Shown here: piece by piece, positions 17,283 through 25,626 of the stretch
How positions within the stretch are numbered: position 1 is the first letter of the stretch
Layout: each line of letters begins with the position of its first letter
From: Pedobacter sp. BAL39
GTDB lineage: Bacteria; Bacteroidota; Bacteroidia; Sphingobacteriales; Sphingobacteriaceae
Length of the DNA stretch: 64,000 nucleotides
Assembly (NCBI RefSeq): GCF_000170795.1
Contig: NZ_ABCM01000007.1
Location: 62,001-126,000 of the forward strand
Direction of reading: 5' to 3'
Notes under the pieces: generated by a model
The model's input: only the letters and a program-made list of their open reading frames with translations
Database searches by the model: none
What the model was told of the DNA's origin: nothing
Program-made: the position numbers and the translations under genes

Positions 17283-18494
17283 TTAGTGCTCAGCCCATTC
17301 AATTTTACTTAAATCAATTCCTTCTTTAAACATTTCCCAAAGCGGAGAAAGGTTCCTGAGGTGATTTACTGCTTTTTTAGTGTTTTCAATTGCGTAATCA
17401 ATTTCTTCCTCAGTGGTGAAGCGACCAAGTCCGAAACGGATAGAAGAATGCGCCAGGTCGTCTGAAAGACCTAGGCTTTTCAATACGTAAGAAGGCTCCA
17501 GTGAAGCTGAAGTACAGGCAGAACCTGAAGATACGGCAAGATCTTTCATCGCCATCATCAAACCTTCACCTTCTACATATTTAAAGGAGATGTTTGCCAC
17601 ATGAGGTAAGCGGTGCTCAACGTTACCATTTACATAGCTCTCTTCCATCTCATTTAATGAAGATTCCAGTTTGTCCCTCAATGCAGAAAGGCGTTTTGCT
17701 TCTTCATCCATCTCCAGGCGGCACAGCTCACATGCTTTACCAAGACCTACAATTCCAGGCACATTAAGTGTTCCTGAACGCATACCACGCTCGTGACCAC
17801 CACCGTCAAGCTGTGCGGTAACTTTTACCCTTGGATTTTTACGGCGTACATACAATGCGCCGACACCTTTCGGGCCGTACATCTTATGTGCAGAGAAAGC
17901 CATAAGGTCAATACCATCAGCATTAACGTCCACAGGTATTTTTCCTACAGCCTGTGTTGCATCTGTCATGAACAAAGCGCCGTATTTATGTGCAATTGCA
18001 GAAATTTCTTTAATGGGTTGTACCACACCGATTTCATTATTGCCATACATGATGGTTACCAGAATCGTTTGCTCGGTCATTGCAGCCTCAAGCTCCTGAA
18101 GATCAACTAAACCATCTTCTTTCACTTTCAGGTACGTTACTTTTGCACCTAATTTCTCCAGGTGTTTACAGGTGTCCAGCACTGCTTTGTGTTCTGTTGT
18201 TGCGGTAATGATGTGGTTACCTTTATCCTGATACATCTCAAAGACCCCTTTGATACCCAGATTATCTGCTTCCGTAGCACCTGAAGTGAAAATGATCTCT
18301 TTCTCAGTACAGCCAATTAATTTAGCTACCTGCTCACGGGCATAGTCAACGCCCTCTTCTGCAACCCATCCAAAAGCGTGATTACGGCTTGCAGCGTTGC
18401 CAAATTTGCTGGTAAAATAGGGTAGCATAGCTTCCAGTACCCTTGGATCCAAAGGTGTGGTTGCATTGTTATCTAAGTAAATAGGAAGTTCCAT
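17283..18494 (-). CDS. iscS: Cysteine desulfurase IscS
   Basis: A PLP enzyme that takes sulfur from cysteine for Fe-S clusters and tRNA thiolation. The 403-residue protein has the pyridoxal-binding segment [11 protein letters not shown], and its flexible sulfur-carrying loop [13 protein letters not shown] has the catalytic cysteine at 327. It ends in [21 protein letters not shown]-like sequence, the IscU-docking tail of true IscS. The frame is open to 18524, but that codon lies inside a -7 element; [14 protein letters not shown] at 18494 is the usual start. First gene of the isc operon; no iscR is present here. Confidence 0.96.
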   Translation of the reverse strand: MELPIYLDNNATTPLDPRVLEAMLPYFTSKFGNAASRNHAFGWVAEEGVDYAREQVAKLIGCTEKEIIFTSGATEADNLGIKGVFEMYQDKGNHIITATTEHKAVLDTCKHLEKLGAKVTYLKVKEDGLVDLQELEAAMTEQTILVTIMYGNNEIGVVQPIKEISAIAHKYGALFMTDATQAVGKIPVDVNADGIDLMAFSAHKMYGPKGVGALYVRRKNPRVKVTAQLDGGGHERGMRSGTLNVPGIVGLGKACELCRLEMDEEAKRLSALRDKLESSLNEMEESYVNGNVEHRLPHVANISFKYVEGEGLMMAMKDLAVSSGSACTSASLEPSYVLKSLGLSDDLAHSSIRFGLGRFTTEEEIDYAIENTKKAVNHLRNLSPLWEMFKEGIDLSKIEWAEH

Positions 18495-18521
18495 CGTATA
18501 TATTTTATTCTTATTAATGTA

Positions 18522-18529
18522 CAAAGGTA
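18522..18529 (-). promoter_or_regulatory. Candidate -7 element of the isc operon
   Basis: On the minus strand the sequence reads TACCTTTG, matching TAnnTTTG, 28 bp upstream of the iscS ATG at 18494. A -33 element is not clear. No obvious operator was seen. Confidence 0.4.
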
Positions 18530-18710
18530 CGCAAAAAGATCACGAATAGTTATAAATATTAGCTATGATGGTATAGGTAAAATCCGCATTTTTACATTTT
18601 TTTAACTGTTGCGGAAGACCTGCAAAACTGGATCTTATCAGTATTTCAGTAAATTACCTCTGATTATTTTGTGATGCTGATCAAAGCTTGATAATTTTTT
18701 CCACACATAC

Positions 18711-18741
18711 TTGTGAATCAAAAATAAAATTAGGATATTTG
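18711..18741 (+). promoter_or_regulatory. Candidate promoter of rpmE2
   Basis: TTG at 18711-18713 and GATATTTG at 18734-18741 lie 20 bp apart. The -7 deviates by one base from TAnnTTTG. The same GATATTTG form is seen before the TPR-like gene at 11428. The ATG follows at 18790. Confidence 0.35.
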
Positions 18742-18789
18742 CATCCCTAAAATAAGAGCAAAATAAGTATATAATTATATAATATTAAC

Positions 18790-19038
18790 ATGAAAAAAGA
18801 TCTGCATCCATCAAGCTATAGATTTGTAGTATTTAAAGATATGTCAAATGACTATTCTTTTTTAACAAAATCTTGTGTGGACACTAAAGAAACTGTTCAG
18901 TGGGAAGATGGCAATGAATATCCTCTTTACAAGCTGGAGATTTCACATACTTCACACCCTTTCTATACTGGTAAAATGAAATTGGTAGATACTGCTGGTC
19001 GTATTGATAAATTCAAAACCCGTTACGCTAAAAAGTAA
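18790..19038 (+). CDS. rpmE2: 50S ribosomal protein L31, type B
   Basis: An 82-residue ribosomal protein of the large subunit. It begins [17 protein letters not shown] and contains SHPFYTGK and [12 protein letters not shown], all typical of L31. It lacks the CxxC zinc ligands of type A, so it is the zinc-independent type B, which in many bacteria replaces type A when zinc is scarce. No Zur-like site was recognised upstream, and in Bacteroidota this form is often the only L31. It has its own terminator. Confidence 0.95.
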   Translation: MKKDLHPSSYRFVVFKDMSNDYSFLTKSCVDTKETVQWEDGNEYPLYKLEISHTSHPFYTGKMKLVDTAGRIDKFKTRYAKK

Positions 19039-19062
19039 TTATAGCCAAAAAGAAATTATTTT

Positions 19063-19092
19063 AAAGTCCCGGTGCTGTTGCTTCGGGACTTT
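19063..19092 (+). terminator. rpmE2 terminator
   Basis: AAAGTCCCG (19063-19071) pairs with CGGGACTTT (19084-19092), followed by a run of T. The next gene starts 18 bp further on. Confidence 0.8.
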
Positions 19093-19109
19093 TTTTATTT
19101 TTGTTGCTT

Positions 19110-20288
19110 ATGATATTAAACTTGTTTGATGATAATGCATGGCAATCCTTACGCCCCTTATCATTCACCAGACCAGTAGCAGATCTCCGTATCGGAATTT
19201 TAACGATTGCCCAAAAATGGGAACAGCACCTTGATGCTACCGTGGGATTCGTGACGCAACAATATCTTTCCGCAAAATATCCTAAGCAGGTTGGCGGCAG
19301 CCTTTTTATCAATGGTTCGATTTGCCCGGACAAAGGCCTGATTGAAGCAATTTCTGTGCTTAGGAAAGGGCAGGTTTTAAAACAGGCCGACGTACTGATT
19401 GCCTACAAGATGGATAATGCCCCAAGCGGATATGAGGACGCCATGATCAATGACCTAGAGCCCATTTCTTATAGGGATTCATTTATCAGGATTTTTTACC
19501 CGGAGGATATTTTCAGAAATAACGATACTGAACTGAGAAAGGACTATGCGTTGCTGACTAAAGGCCGCAGCTCGGCAAAATTAAGCTCCACCAATGTGCT
19601 GCTCGGCGATGATATTTTCATAGAAGAAGGGGCAACAGCAGAATGCGCTACATTTAATAGCCTGCAGGGCCCGATTTATATTGGAAAAAATAGCCAGGTA
19701 TGGGAGGGCTCCAATGTTCGGGGTTCTTTCGCTTTGTGCCACGACTCCCAGTTGAAAATGGGCGCAAAGGTTTACGGGCAAACAACCATCGGTCCTTTTT
19801 GCAGGATCGGCGGTGAGGTGAACAATGCCGTGATCTGGGGGTATTCGTCCAAAGGTCATGAGGGCTATCTTGGCAATTCTGTAATGGGGCAGTGGTGTAA
19901 TATCGGCGCTGATTCCAATAACTCCAATCTGAAAAACAACTATGCAGAAGTGCGTTTGTGGGACTACCAGACGGAACATTTTCGTGCTACGGGAATGCAG
20001 TTCTGCGGACTGATCATGGCCGACCATTCTAAATGCAGCATCAATACGATGTTTAATACTGGTACTGTGGCTGGTGTTAGTGCCAATATTTTCGGCGCTG
20101 GTTTTCCAAGAAACTTTATTCCTGATTTTGCATGGGGTGGAGCTCATGGTTATGAGGTCTATCAGCTGCACAAAATGTTCGAAACAACAGAGAAGGTTTT
20201 TGAACGGAGGAATATCGCTTTTGATGAAGTGGAGCGGGAATTACTGAAGTCTGTGTTTGAGCTCACCAAAGCATACAGACATTTTTAA
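19110..20288 (+). CDS. GlmU-like sugar nucleotidyltransferase family protein
   Basis: A 392-residue protein of the Bacteroidota family often annotated as GlmU-like. The N-terminal half has the beginning of a nucleotidyltransferase fold (LFDDNAWQSLRPLSFTRPVADLR). The C-terminal half is a left-handed beta helix with hexapeptide repeats (GPIYIGKNSQVWEG, then GAKVYGQTTIGPFCRIGGE), as in acyltransferases that modify sugar nucleotides. It is shorter than bifunctional GlmU (about 450), so a direct role in UDP-GlcNAc synthesis is possible but not proven. A TTG at 19101 is also in frame; ATG 19110 is preferred. It precedes tpiA by about 60 bp. Confidence 0.75.
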   Translation: MILNLFDDNAWQSLRPLSFTRPVADLRIGILTIAQKWEQHLDATVGFVTQQYLSAKYPKQVGGSLFINGSICPDKGLIEAISVLRKGQVLKQADVLIAYKMDNAPSGYEDAMINDLEPISYRDSFIRIFYPEDIFRNNDTELRKDYALLTKGRSSAKLSSTNVLLGDDIFIEEGATAECATFNSLQGPIYIGKNSQVWEGSNVRGSFALCHDSQLKMGAKVYGQTTIGPFCRIGGEVNNAVIWGYSSKGHEGYLGNSVMGQWCNIGADSNNSNLKNNYAEVRLWDYQTEHFRATGMQFCGLIMADHSKCSINTMFNTGTVAGVSANIFGAGFPRNFIPDFAWGGAHGYEVYQLHKMFETTEKVFERRNIAFDEVERELLKSVFELTKAYRHF

Positions 20289-20349
20289 AATGAATTAACC
20301 AATATTTATGAGATGTACATGCATCTTATAGATGATAAACAATAAAAAC

Positions 20350-21114
20350 ATGACAAGAAAAAAAATTGTTGCCGGAAACTGGAAAATGAATCTGGATTAT
20401 GCGGAAGGCATTTCCTTATTTTCAGAAATTGTTAATATCGTAAGAGATGAAAAGAAAGGTGATCAGCTTGCGGTCATCTGTGCGCCTTTTATTCACTTAA
20501 ACAGCCTGGCAAAACTTGGTGGTGATACCGTGAAGATCGGTGCCCAGAACTGCCATCAGAATGAAAGCGGAGCTTACACAGGTGAGACTTCTGCAAAGAT
20601 GATCAAGTCGGTAGGTTGCGAATATGTCATTATCGGCCACTCTGAAAGACGCCAGTATTTTGCGGAAAGCGATGAGTTACTGGCACAAAAGACAGTAATC
20701 GCTCTTCAGAACGGATTGACACCTCTTTTCTGCATCGGTGAAACTTTAGACGAAAGAAACAACGGAACTTATTTTGAAGTATTGAAGTCTCAATTGACTA
20801 ACGGCGTTTTCGGCCTCAATGCTGAAGATTTCGCTAAGATTGTGATTGCTTATGAGCCTGTATGGGCAATTGGTACCGGACTTACGGCCACTGCAGAGCA
20901 AGCGCAGGAAGTGCATGCATTCATCCGTAAGGAAATTGCTGCTAAATATGATGCGTCTGTTGCTGATGCGACCAGCATCCTTTACGGTGGAAGCTGTAAC
21001 CCGAAAAATGCAGCAGAGCTGTTTGCTCAGGCTGACATCGACGGCGGACTGATTGGTGGTGCTTCATTGAAATCAAGGGATTTTGCAGATATTGTTAAAA
21101 CGTTTAACGCTTAA
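20350..21114 (+). CDS. tpiA: Triosephosphate isomerase
   Basis: It interconverts glyceraldehyde-3-phosphate and dihydroxyacetone phosphate. The 254-residue TIM barrel has the N-terminal catalytic Lys in GNWKMN, the electrophilic His in IIGHSERR, the catalytic Glu in AYEPVWAIGTG, and the phosphate-binding YGGS and GGASL segments. An upstream in-frame ATG at 20332 would add six residues; MTRKKIVAGNWKMN is the standard beginning. It overlaps prmA by one base (TAATG), so the two are translationally coupled. Confidence 0.97.
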   Translation: MTRKKIVAGNWKMNLDYAEGISLFSEIVNIVRDEKKGDQLAVICAPFIHLNSLAKLGGDTVKIGAQNCHQNESGAYTGETSAKMIKSVGCEYVIIGHSERRQYFAESDELLAQKTVIALQNGLTPLFCIGETLDERNNGTYFEVLKSQLTNGVFGLNAEDFAKIVIAYEPVWAIGTGLTATAEQAQEVHAFIRKEIAAKYDASVADATSILYGGSCNPKNAAELFAQADIDGGLIGGASLKSRDFADIVKTFNA

Positions 21115-21953
21115 TGCAGTACATTCAGGTAACCTTTAATTTTTCGGAGATTGCTGATTATCACCAAGATTTGTTGATCGCAGAATTAGCCGACATCGGT
21201 TTCAATACTTTTGAAGACACTGAGGACGGCTTTGCGGCTTTTGTTGACGCTGCGTCTTATGACGAATCTGAACTTTCAGCGGTACTGTCTCAATTTGAGG
21301 GTGATTTCGATTGTCATTATGAAGTTAAGGAAATCGCTGCTGAAAACTGGAATGAAGAGTGGGAAAAGAATTTTGAACCCCTCATCATTAGTGATTCCTG
21401 TTATGTCAGGGCTACTTTTCACGAACCTCAGCCTAATTATACGTATGAGATTGTGATTGACCCTAAGATGGCTTTTGGTACCGGTCATCATGAAACCACG
21501 ACCATGATGATGCAGTACCTGTTGTCGGCAAAGCTCTCAGGAAAGCAGGTGCTGGACATGGGTTGCGGGACAGGTATCCTGGCCATCCTTGCTGCAAAGC
21601 GAGGGGCGACTAGCCTTGTGGCGATCGATAACGATGATGTGTGTTATGACAGCACACTCGAAAATGCAGCCCTGAACCAGGTCACCTCATTGGTGGCCTA
21701 TTGCGGTGGTAAAGAGGTGATCCCTTCCCAACAGTTTGAGGTAATACTCGCCAATATCAACCGCAACATTCTGCTGGATCAGATTGCGGATTATAACCGG
21801 GTGCTGAACCCGGGAGGTGATATCTATTTCAGCGGTTTCTATGAAGATCCCGATCTGGGAATGATCAAAGAAGAATGTGAGAAATTCGGTATCATCTATA
21901 ATGATCATAAAAAAATCGGCAACTGGGTAGCAGCCCACTTTACTAAACAGTAA
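21114..21953 (+). CDS. prmA: Ribosomal protein L11 methyltransferase
   Basis: It trimethylates ribosomal protein L11. The 279-residue protein has an N-terminal substrate-binding domain with ENWNEEWEKNFEP, the family motif DPKMAFGTGHHETT, and the SAM-binding VLDMGCGTGILAILAAKRGA. The NINRNILLDQI segment is the post-I/motif IV region of the family. It starts on the last base of the tpiA stop codon. A very stable hairpin follows its stop, before mpl. Confidence 0.95.
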   Translation: MQYIQVTFNFSEIADYHQDLLIAELADIGFNTFEDTEDGFAAFVDAASYDESELSAVLSQFEGDFDCHYEVKEIAAENWNEEWEKNFEPLIISDSCYVRATFHEPQPNYTYEIVIDPKMAFGTGHHETTTMMMQYLLSAKLSGKQVLDMGCGTGILAILAAKRGATSLVAIDNDDVCYDSTLENAALNQVTSLVAYCGGKEVIPSQQFEVILANINRNILLDQIADYNRVLNPGGDIYFSGFYEDPDLGMIKEECEKFGIIYNDHKKIGNWVAAHFTKQ

Positions 21954-21962
21954 CATCATTTC

Positions 21963-21989
21963 CGGGGGACTAAACTGTTCCCCCGGACA
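21963..21989. other. GC-rich hairpin between prmA and mpl
   Basis: TCCGGGGGA (21963-21971) pairs with TCCCCCGGA (21981-21989) over 9 bp with a 9-base loop. Neither side has a T-run, so it is not a standard intrinsic terminator. It could protect or separate the upstream mRNA. Confidence 0.5.
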
Positions 21990-22007
21990 TTGATTTATAT
22001 TTATCTT

Positions 22008-23363
22008 ATGCGTATACATTTCATTGCAATTGGTGGCAGCGCCATGCATAATCTCGCAATTGCCCTGTACAAAAAAGGATATCAGGTAACTGGTTCTGAT
22101 GATGTTGTTTTTGAGCCTTCTGCCAGCAGACTGGCCCGGTATGGTCTGTTGCCTGAAAATATAGGTTGGCACCCGGAAAACATAAGTTCAGACCTGGATG
22201 CGGTTATTCTGGGAATGCATGCTCTGGTTGATAATCCGGAATTACTGAGGGCACAGGAACTCGGACTGAAAATCTATTCCTATCCTGAATATATCTTTGA
22301 GCAGACCAAAGAGAAACTGCGTGTAGTCATTGGCGGCAGTCACGGTAAAACAACGATTACCTCCATGATCCTGCACGTGCTCAATTATTACCAGCGTGAC
22401 TTTGATTACCTGGTAGGGGCACAGCTTGCGGGTTTTGAAACCATGGTAAAGGTGACCTCCGAGGCGCCCGTAATCATTATTGAAGGAGATGAATATTTGG
22501 CCTCGCCCATCGACAGAAGGCCTAAATTTCATTTGTATAAAGCAAATGTAGGGGTGATCAGCGGGATTGCATGGGACCACATTAATGTGTTCCCGACGTT
22601 TGACGACTATAAGAAACAGTTTGAGCTATTTATTGATACCATTCAGCCTGGAGGAAAGTTAATTTACTGTGAGGATGATGTTGATCTGGTAGAGGTCGTT
22701 CGTCAGTCTACTAAAGAAATTGAAAAGAAAGGGTACGGCGTCCCTGCGAATGAGGTGAAAAATGGCATTACTACTCTTTTGGCTGATGAAACACCACTGT
22801 CTGTTTTCGGCAACCACAACCTCATGAACCTCAACGCTGCAAAGCTGGTTTGTGCTGAACTTGAAATAGATGAGAAAATGTTTCATGCAGCGATCAGTTC
22901 CTTCACCGGTGCAGCGAAGCGCCTGGAGTTGCTTAGGGCGTCGTCGTCTACTAATGTGTACAAGGATTTTGCACATTCTCCTTCCAAATTGAAAGCTACC
23001 ATTGAGGCGGTGAAAACACAATTTACTGAAAGGAAATTGGTGGCGTGTATAGAGTTACATACATTTAGCAGTCTAAATAAAGATTTTTTAGCACAGTATG
23101 CAGATACCATGACTCACGCTGATCAGGCGATTGTATATATTGATGAAAAAACCTTCGTTCAGAAAAAAATTGCACCATTTAGTAAAGATGAGGTACAAAA
23201 AGCATTTAATAGTACTGAAATTCAGTTTTTTAATAGTTCTGATTTGCTGTCTGAATACCTTATGAGTATAAATTTTGATCATGTTAATCTCTTATTGATG
23301 AGTTCCGGAAATTTTGGTGGTTTAGATTTGACGAAATTGGCACAGGAGTTGAACACGAAATAA
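22008..23363 (+). CDS. mpl: UDP-N-acetylmuramate:tripeptide ligase (murein recycling)
   Basis: A Mur-ligase family enzyme that joins recycled murein tripeptide to UDP-MurNAc. The 451-residue protein has the N-terminal Rossmann segment MRIHFIAIGGSAMHNLA, the ATP-binding GGSHGKTT, the Mur central-domain signature EGDEYLAS, and the C-terminal VYKDFAHSPSKLKATI. MurC would be close in sequence, but the GSAMHNLA N-terminus and DEYLASPIDRRPKF context match Mpl. The frame is also open from a TTG at 21990; ATG 22008 gives the normal start. Cell-wall division genes are not adjacent. Confidence 0.9.
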   Translation: MRIHFIAIGGSAMHNLAIALYKKGYQVTGSDDVVFEPSASRLARYGLLPENIGWHPENISSDLDAVILGMHALVDNPELLRAQELGLKIYSYPEYIFEQTKEKLRVVIGGSHGKTTITSMILHVLNYYQRDFDYLVGAQLAGFETMVKVTSEAPVIIIEGDEYLASPIDRRPKFHLYKANVGVISGIAWDHINVFPTFDDYKKQFELFIDTIQPGGKLIYCEDDVDLVEVVRQSTKEIEKKGYGVPANEVKNGITTLLADETPLSVFGNHNLMNLNAAKLVCAELEIDEKMFHAAISSFTGAAKRLELLRASSSTNVYKDFAHSPSKLKATIEAVKTQFTERKLVACIELHTFSSLNKDFLAQYADTMTHADQAIVYIDEKTFVQKKIAPFSKDEVQKAFNSTEIQFFNSSDLLSEYLMSINFDHVNLLLMSSGNFGGLDLTKLAQELNTK

Positions 23364-23405
23364 TAAAGTATTAATTAAGTACACCTTTATACCTAAATTT
23401 ATTAT

Positions 23406-23732
23406 ATGAACGTTATTGGAAAAAACATTAGACAACTGCGCCAAAAGAATGGCTGGAGCCAAGGTGAAGTGGCAAAACGTCTTAATATTTCTATTCCTGC
23501 ATTTTCGAAGATTGAAACCGGCATCACAGACATTAACATCTCCAGACTTGAACAAATTGCGCATTTGTTTCAGGTGTCGACTATGGACATTATCTCCAAA
23601 GAAGGAGAAAATCCCCAATCCCTTAATTTTGAAGAAATCAATGCACTGAAGCAGAAACTTTCTGTAAGAGAAGAAGAGATCATCAAACTTCAAAAGAAGG
23701 TGATCGACCTTTACGAAGAAATCAGGGGCTAA
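23406..23732 (+). CDS. XRE-type helix-turn-helix regulator with coiled-coil tail
   Basis: A 108-residue regulator. Residues 5-60 form a Cro/CI-type helix-turn-helix (IGKNIRQLRQKNGWSQGEVA, with ISIPAFSKIETG as recognition region). Residues 70-106 are a Lys/Glu heptad pattern that probably forms a coiled-coil dimer. No toxin or phage gene is next to it, so its targets are unknown. Its stop codon overlaps the stop of the convergent acetyltransferase-like gene by two bases. Confidence 0.85.
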   Translation: MNVIGKNIRQLRQKNGWSQGEVAKRLNISIPAFSKIETGITDINISRLEQIAHLFQVSTMDIISKEGENPQSLNFEEINALKQKLSVREEEIIKLQKKVIDLYEEIRG

Positions 23733-24847
23733 AATATTTTGCGCAGCGTCAGGTGGCGTTTACCAAAAACGGCACCTGTAGCTTCGTGGATCGATAACAT
23801 CTTATCATTGAAGTCGCCCACCCAGGATAGCTCAAGCTCATCATACTGATTGAGCGGTAGAACATATTCTTTCAATTTGATAAATAATGCGGATTCCAGT
23901 CCGTGTTTCTGATAGGCCTGTTTTGTGCCCATTACAATCGCACGCATCCTGTTGACCCCAACCCAGCGTTTGTACACAAATTTCAGCTTCTCTATCCATC
24001 CCAGTTTTCCGTTAAATGTTTTGATGAGCTGGTTTGCATCAGGAATGATGACAACAAAGGAGGCTGGTTCTCCATTGATGTAAGCAAACCAGATCAGTTT
24101 CTCATCCATAATTGCTTCCATCTGCTTGAAACTCTCCTCCAGCGTTTCTTTTTTTATCGGCACAAACTTTTCAAAATCCTTCCATGCATCGTTGTAAATC
24201 TCCATGAGGTCAGCCACAAACTTATCAGAATTCTTCTTTGAGAAGTGCTCAAAAGTATAGCCTGGTTTATTGGCCACCCAGTTGGCAATTTTGGTGAAAC
24301 GCTCGGGAAATGGTTTCCGGACTGCCAGGTGATTTGTGATTTGCTGATAAGACGTCTCAAAGCCGTAATCTTTGAAAAACGAATAATAGTATTCCGGGTG
24401 GTAATTCATGCCGTAAGAAGGCGGCGTAAAGCCTTCTACGAGCAAACCCCAGAAGGAGTCGTTCTCTCCAAAATTGATGGGGCCGTCCATAGCTTTCATA
24501 CCCTGTTCATTCAGCCATTGCTCGGCCGTTTGGAAGAGCACTATCGCTGCAGCGGGATCATTAATACATTCAAAAAATCCCATCCCCCCGGTGGGCACTT
24601 CATACTGATGTGCTTTTTTATCATTGATAAAGGCAGCAACCCTGCCAATGACCTCTCCGGTATCTGTTTTTAAGATCCACCTTTGGCAGTGTCCATGTTT
24701 AAAAAAATCATTTTGCTTGGGGTCGAAAATTTTCTCGATATCCTGATCAAGGGGACGGATCCAGTTTGGGTCTTCTTTATAAATTAAGTTGGCGACATCC
24801 AGGAATTGTCTCTTTTGCTGATGATCGGATACTCGTAGAATCTGCAT
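23729..24847 (-). CDS. GNAT-like N-acetyltransferase family protein (372 aa)
   Basis: This cytosolic protein belongs to a large-size group found in Bacteroidota and related to GNAT acetyltransferases. The N-terminal segment PNWIRPLDQDIEKIFDPKQN and the following RWILKTDTGEVIGRVAAFIN suggest the acyl-CoA binding sheet, and a second alpha/beta half follows. The substrate is unknown. The frame is open to 24880, but MQILRVSDHQQKRQFLDVAN at 24847 is the family-like start, and the skipped part runs into the terminator at 24875-24895. It is convergent with the HTH gene. Confidence 0.7.
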   Translation of the reverse strand: MQILRVSDHQQKRQFLDVANLIYKEDPNWIRPLDQDIEKIFDPKQNDFFKHGHCQRWILKTDTGEVIGRVAAFINDKKAHQYEVPTGGMGFFECINDPAAAIVLFQTAEQWLNEQGMKAMDGPINFGENDSFWGLLVEGFTPPSYGMNYHPEYYYSFFKDYGFETSYQQITNHLAVRKPFPERFTKIANWVANKPGYTFEHFSKKNSDKFVADLMEIYNDAWKDFEKFVPIKKETLEESFKQMEAIMDEKLIWFAYINGEPASFVVIIPDANQLIKTFNGKLGWIEKLKFVYKRWVGVNRMRAIVMGTKQAYQKHGLESALFIKLKEYVLPLNQYDELELSWVGDFNDKMLSIHEATGAVFGKRHLTLRKIF

Positions 24848-24874
24848 ATTTTCTGTTAAGGGGATTAAAATAAA

Positions 24875-24895
24875 AAGCATCCTTAAAGGATGCTT
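24875..24895 (-). terminator. Terminator of the acidic-protein gene
   Basis: AAGCATCCT (24875-24883) pairs with AGGATGCTT (24887-24895). Read on the minus strand it is followed by TTTTATTTTA. It lies 25 bp past the stop of the 62-residue gene. Confidence 0.75.
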
Positions 24896-24919
24896 AAAAA
24901 ATGCTATGTTTTGTTGTTT

Positions 24920-25108
24920 TTAATAATCGTCGTCGTCGTCGTCACCGAAGTTATCGAACCCATCAAGATCATCTAATGGCATGTCAAAGTCATCATCATC
25001 ATCATCTTGAAATGTTTTCTGTCTACCAGTTTCTTCACTCGAATCATCCATGTCAATTTCAGGATCAAATTGACGACTTTTGTTCACGCTGTTTTTTGAT
25101 GTTTTCAT
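24920..25108 (-). CDS. Very acidic Asp-rich small protein (62 aa)
   Basis: Not recognised as a named family. The N-terminal 15 residues are basic (KTSKNSVNKSR). The rest is strongly acidic, with two runs of six aspartates, one in the middle and one at the C-terminus ending in a Tyr. There is no signal peptide or membrane helix. It has a separate transcription unit: a -7 match CAAAATTA (minus-strand TAATTTTG) at 25212-25219 and a terminator at 24875-24895, which supports a real gene. It could be a disordered, cation-binding or nucleic-acid-mimicking protein. Confidence 0.65.
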   Translation of the reverse strand: MKTSKNSVNKSRQFDPEIDMDDSSEETGRQKTFQDDDDDDFDMPLDDLDGFDNFGDDDDDDY

Positions 25109-25626
25109 TACAAAAAAAAATAAGTTCAGTAAGGGTTTGTATTGCTCTGTTAAAATTACAAAAAATCTTTTTAAATATATACAACAGTGTTTATTTGATC
25201 TTTTGGTGCGTCAAAATTAGTATAAAAATAGATTTAGAAAAGAGGAAATTGAAAAAAATAATTAACTATTCTTCTTGTTTTATCGCCACATTTTGCTAGT
25301 GTTTTTTTTGCTGTTTATCTTCAGCAAAGAGTCGTATTTCCAATAAAATTTTATATGAAATTATTGGGGTTTTTGTTGCCAGAGCGCCATCCGAAAAACA
25401 GACTCAAAAAAAATGGTAAAGCTATGAACTTTACCATTTTTTAACACACAAATGAAACCTGAATTGAGATATAGTTTTAGGTTAGGTAAAAATATCTTTG
25501 ATCAATTCTATAAGAACGTTCTTGCGAAATCTTGTTCGCTTTAATATCTATAACAAGTTTAATGCAAAAATCAGATTGATTATTTTAAAGTTAGTAAGTG
25601 GTAGTTGTAAATGAGTAAACGGTAAT
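25109..25626. other. Intergenic region of 518 bp with promoter, terminator and inverted repeats
   Basis: No coding region is supported here. From left to right it holds AT-rich leader sequence, a minus-strand -7 match at 25212-25219 for the acidic-protein gene, an isolated strong hairpin at 25411-25439, and a cluster of short inverted repeats at 25512-25557 (AAGAACGTTCTT, GCGAA/TTCGC, CTTGTT/AACAAG). The right end is the 3' side of the LytS-type kinase gene. Confidence 0.6.
25411..25439. terminator. Terminator of the LytS/LytTR operon
   Basis: AAATGGTAAAG (25411-25421) pairs with CTTTACCATTT (25429-25439), with long A and T runs outside the stem. On the minus strand it would end the kinase transcript about 190 nt after its stop codon. 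Confidence 0.7.

Noticed and set aside
24901-25299. 132-codon plus-strand frame with runs of Arg and His
   Set aside because: The Arg and His runs are the complement of the Asp codon runs in the acidic-protein gene, which has better promoter and terminator support.
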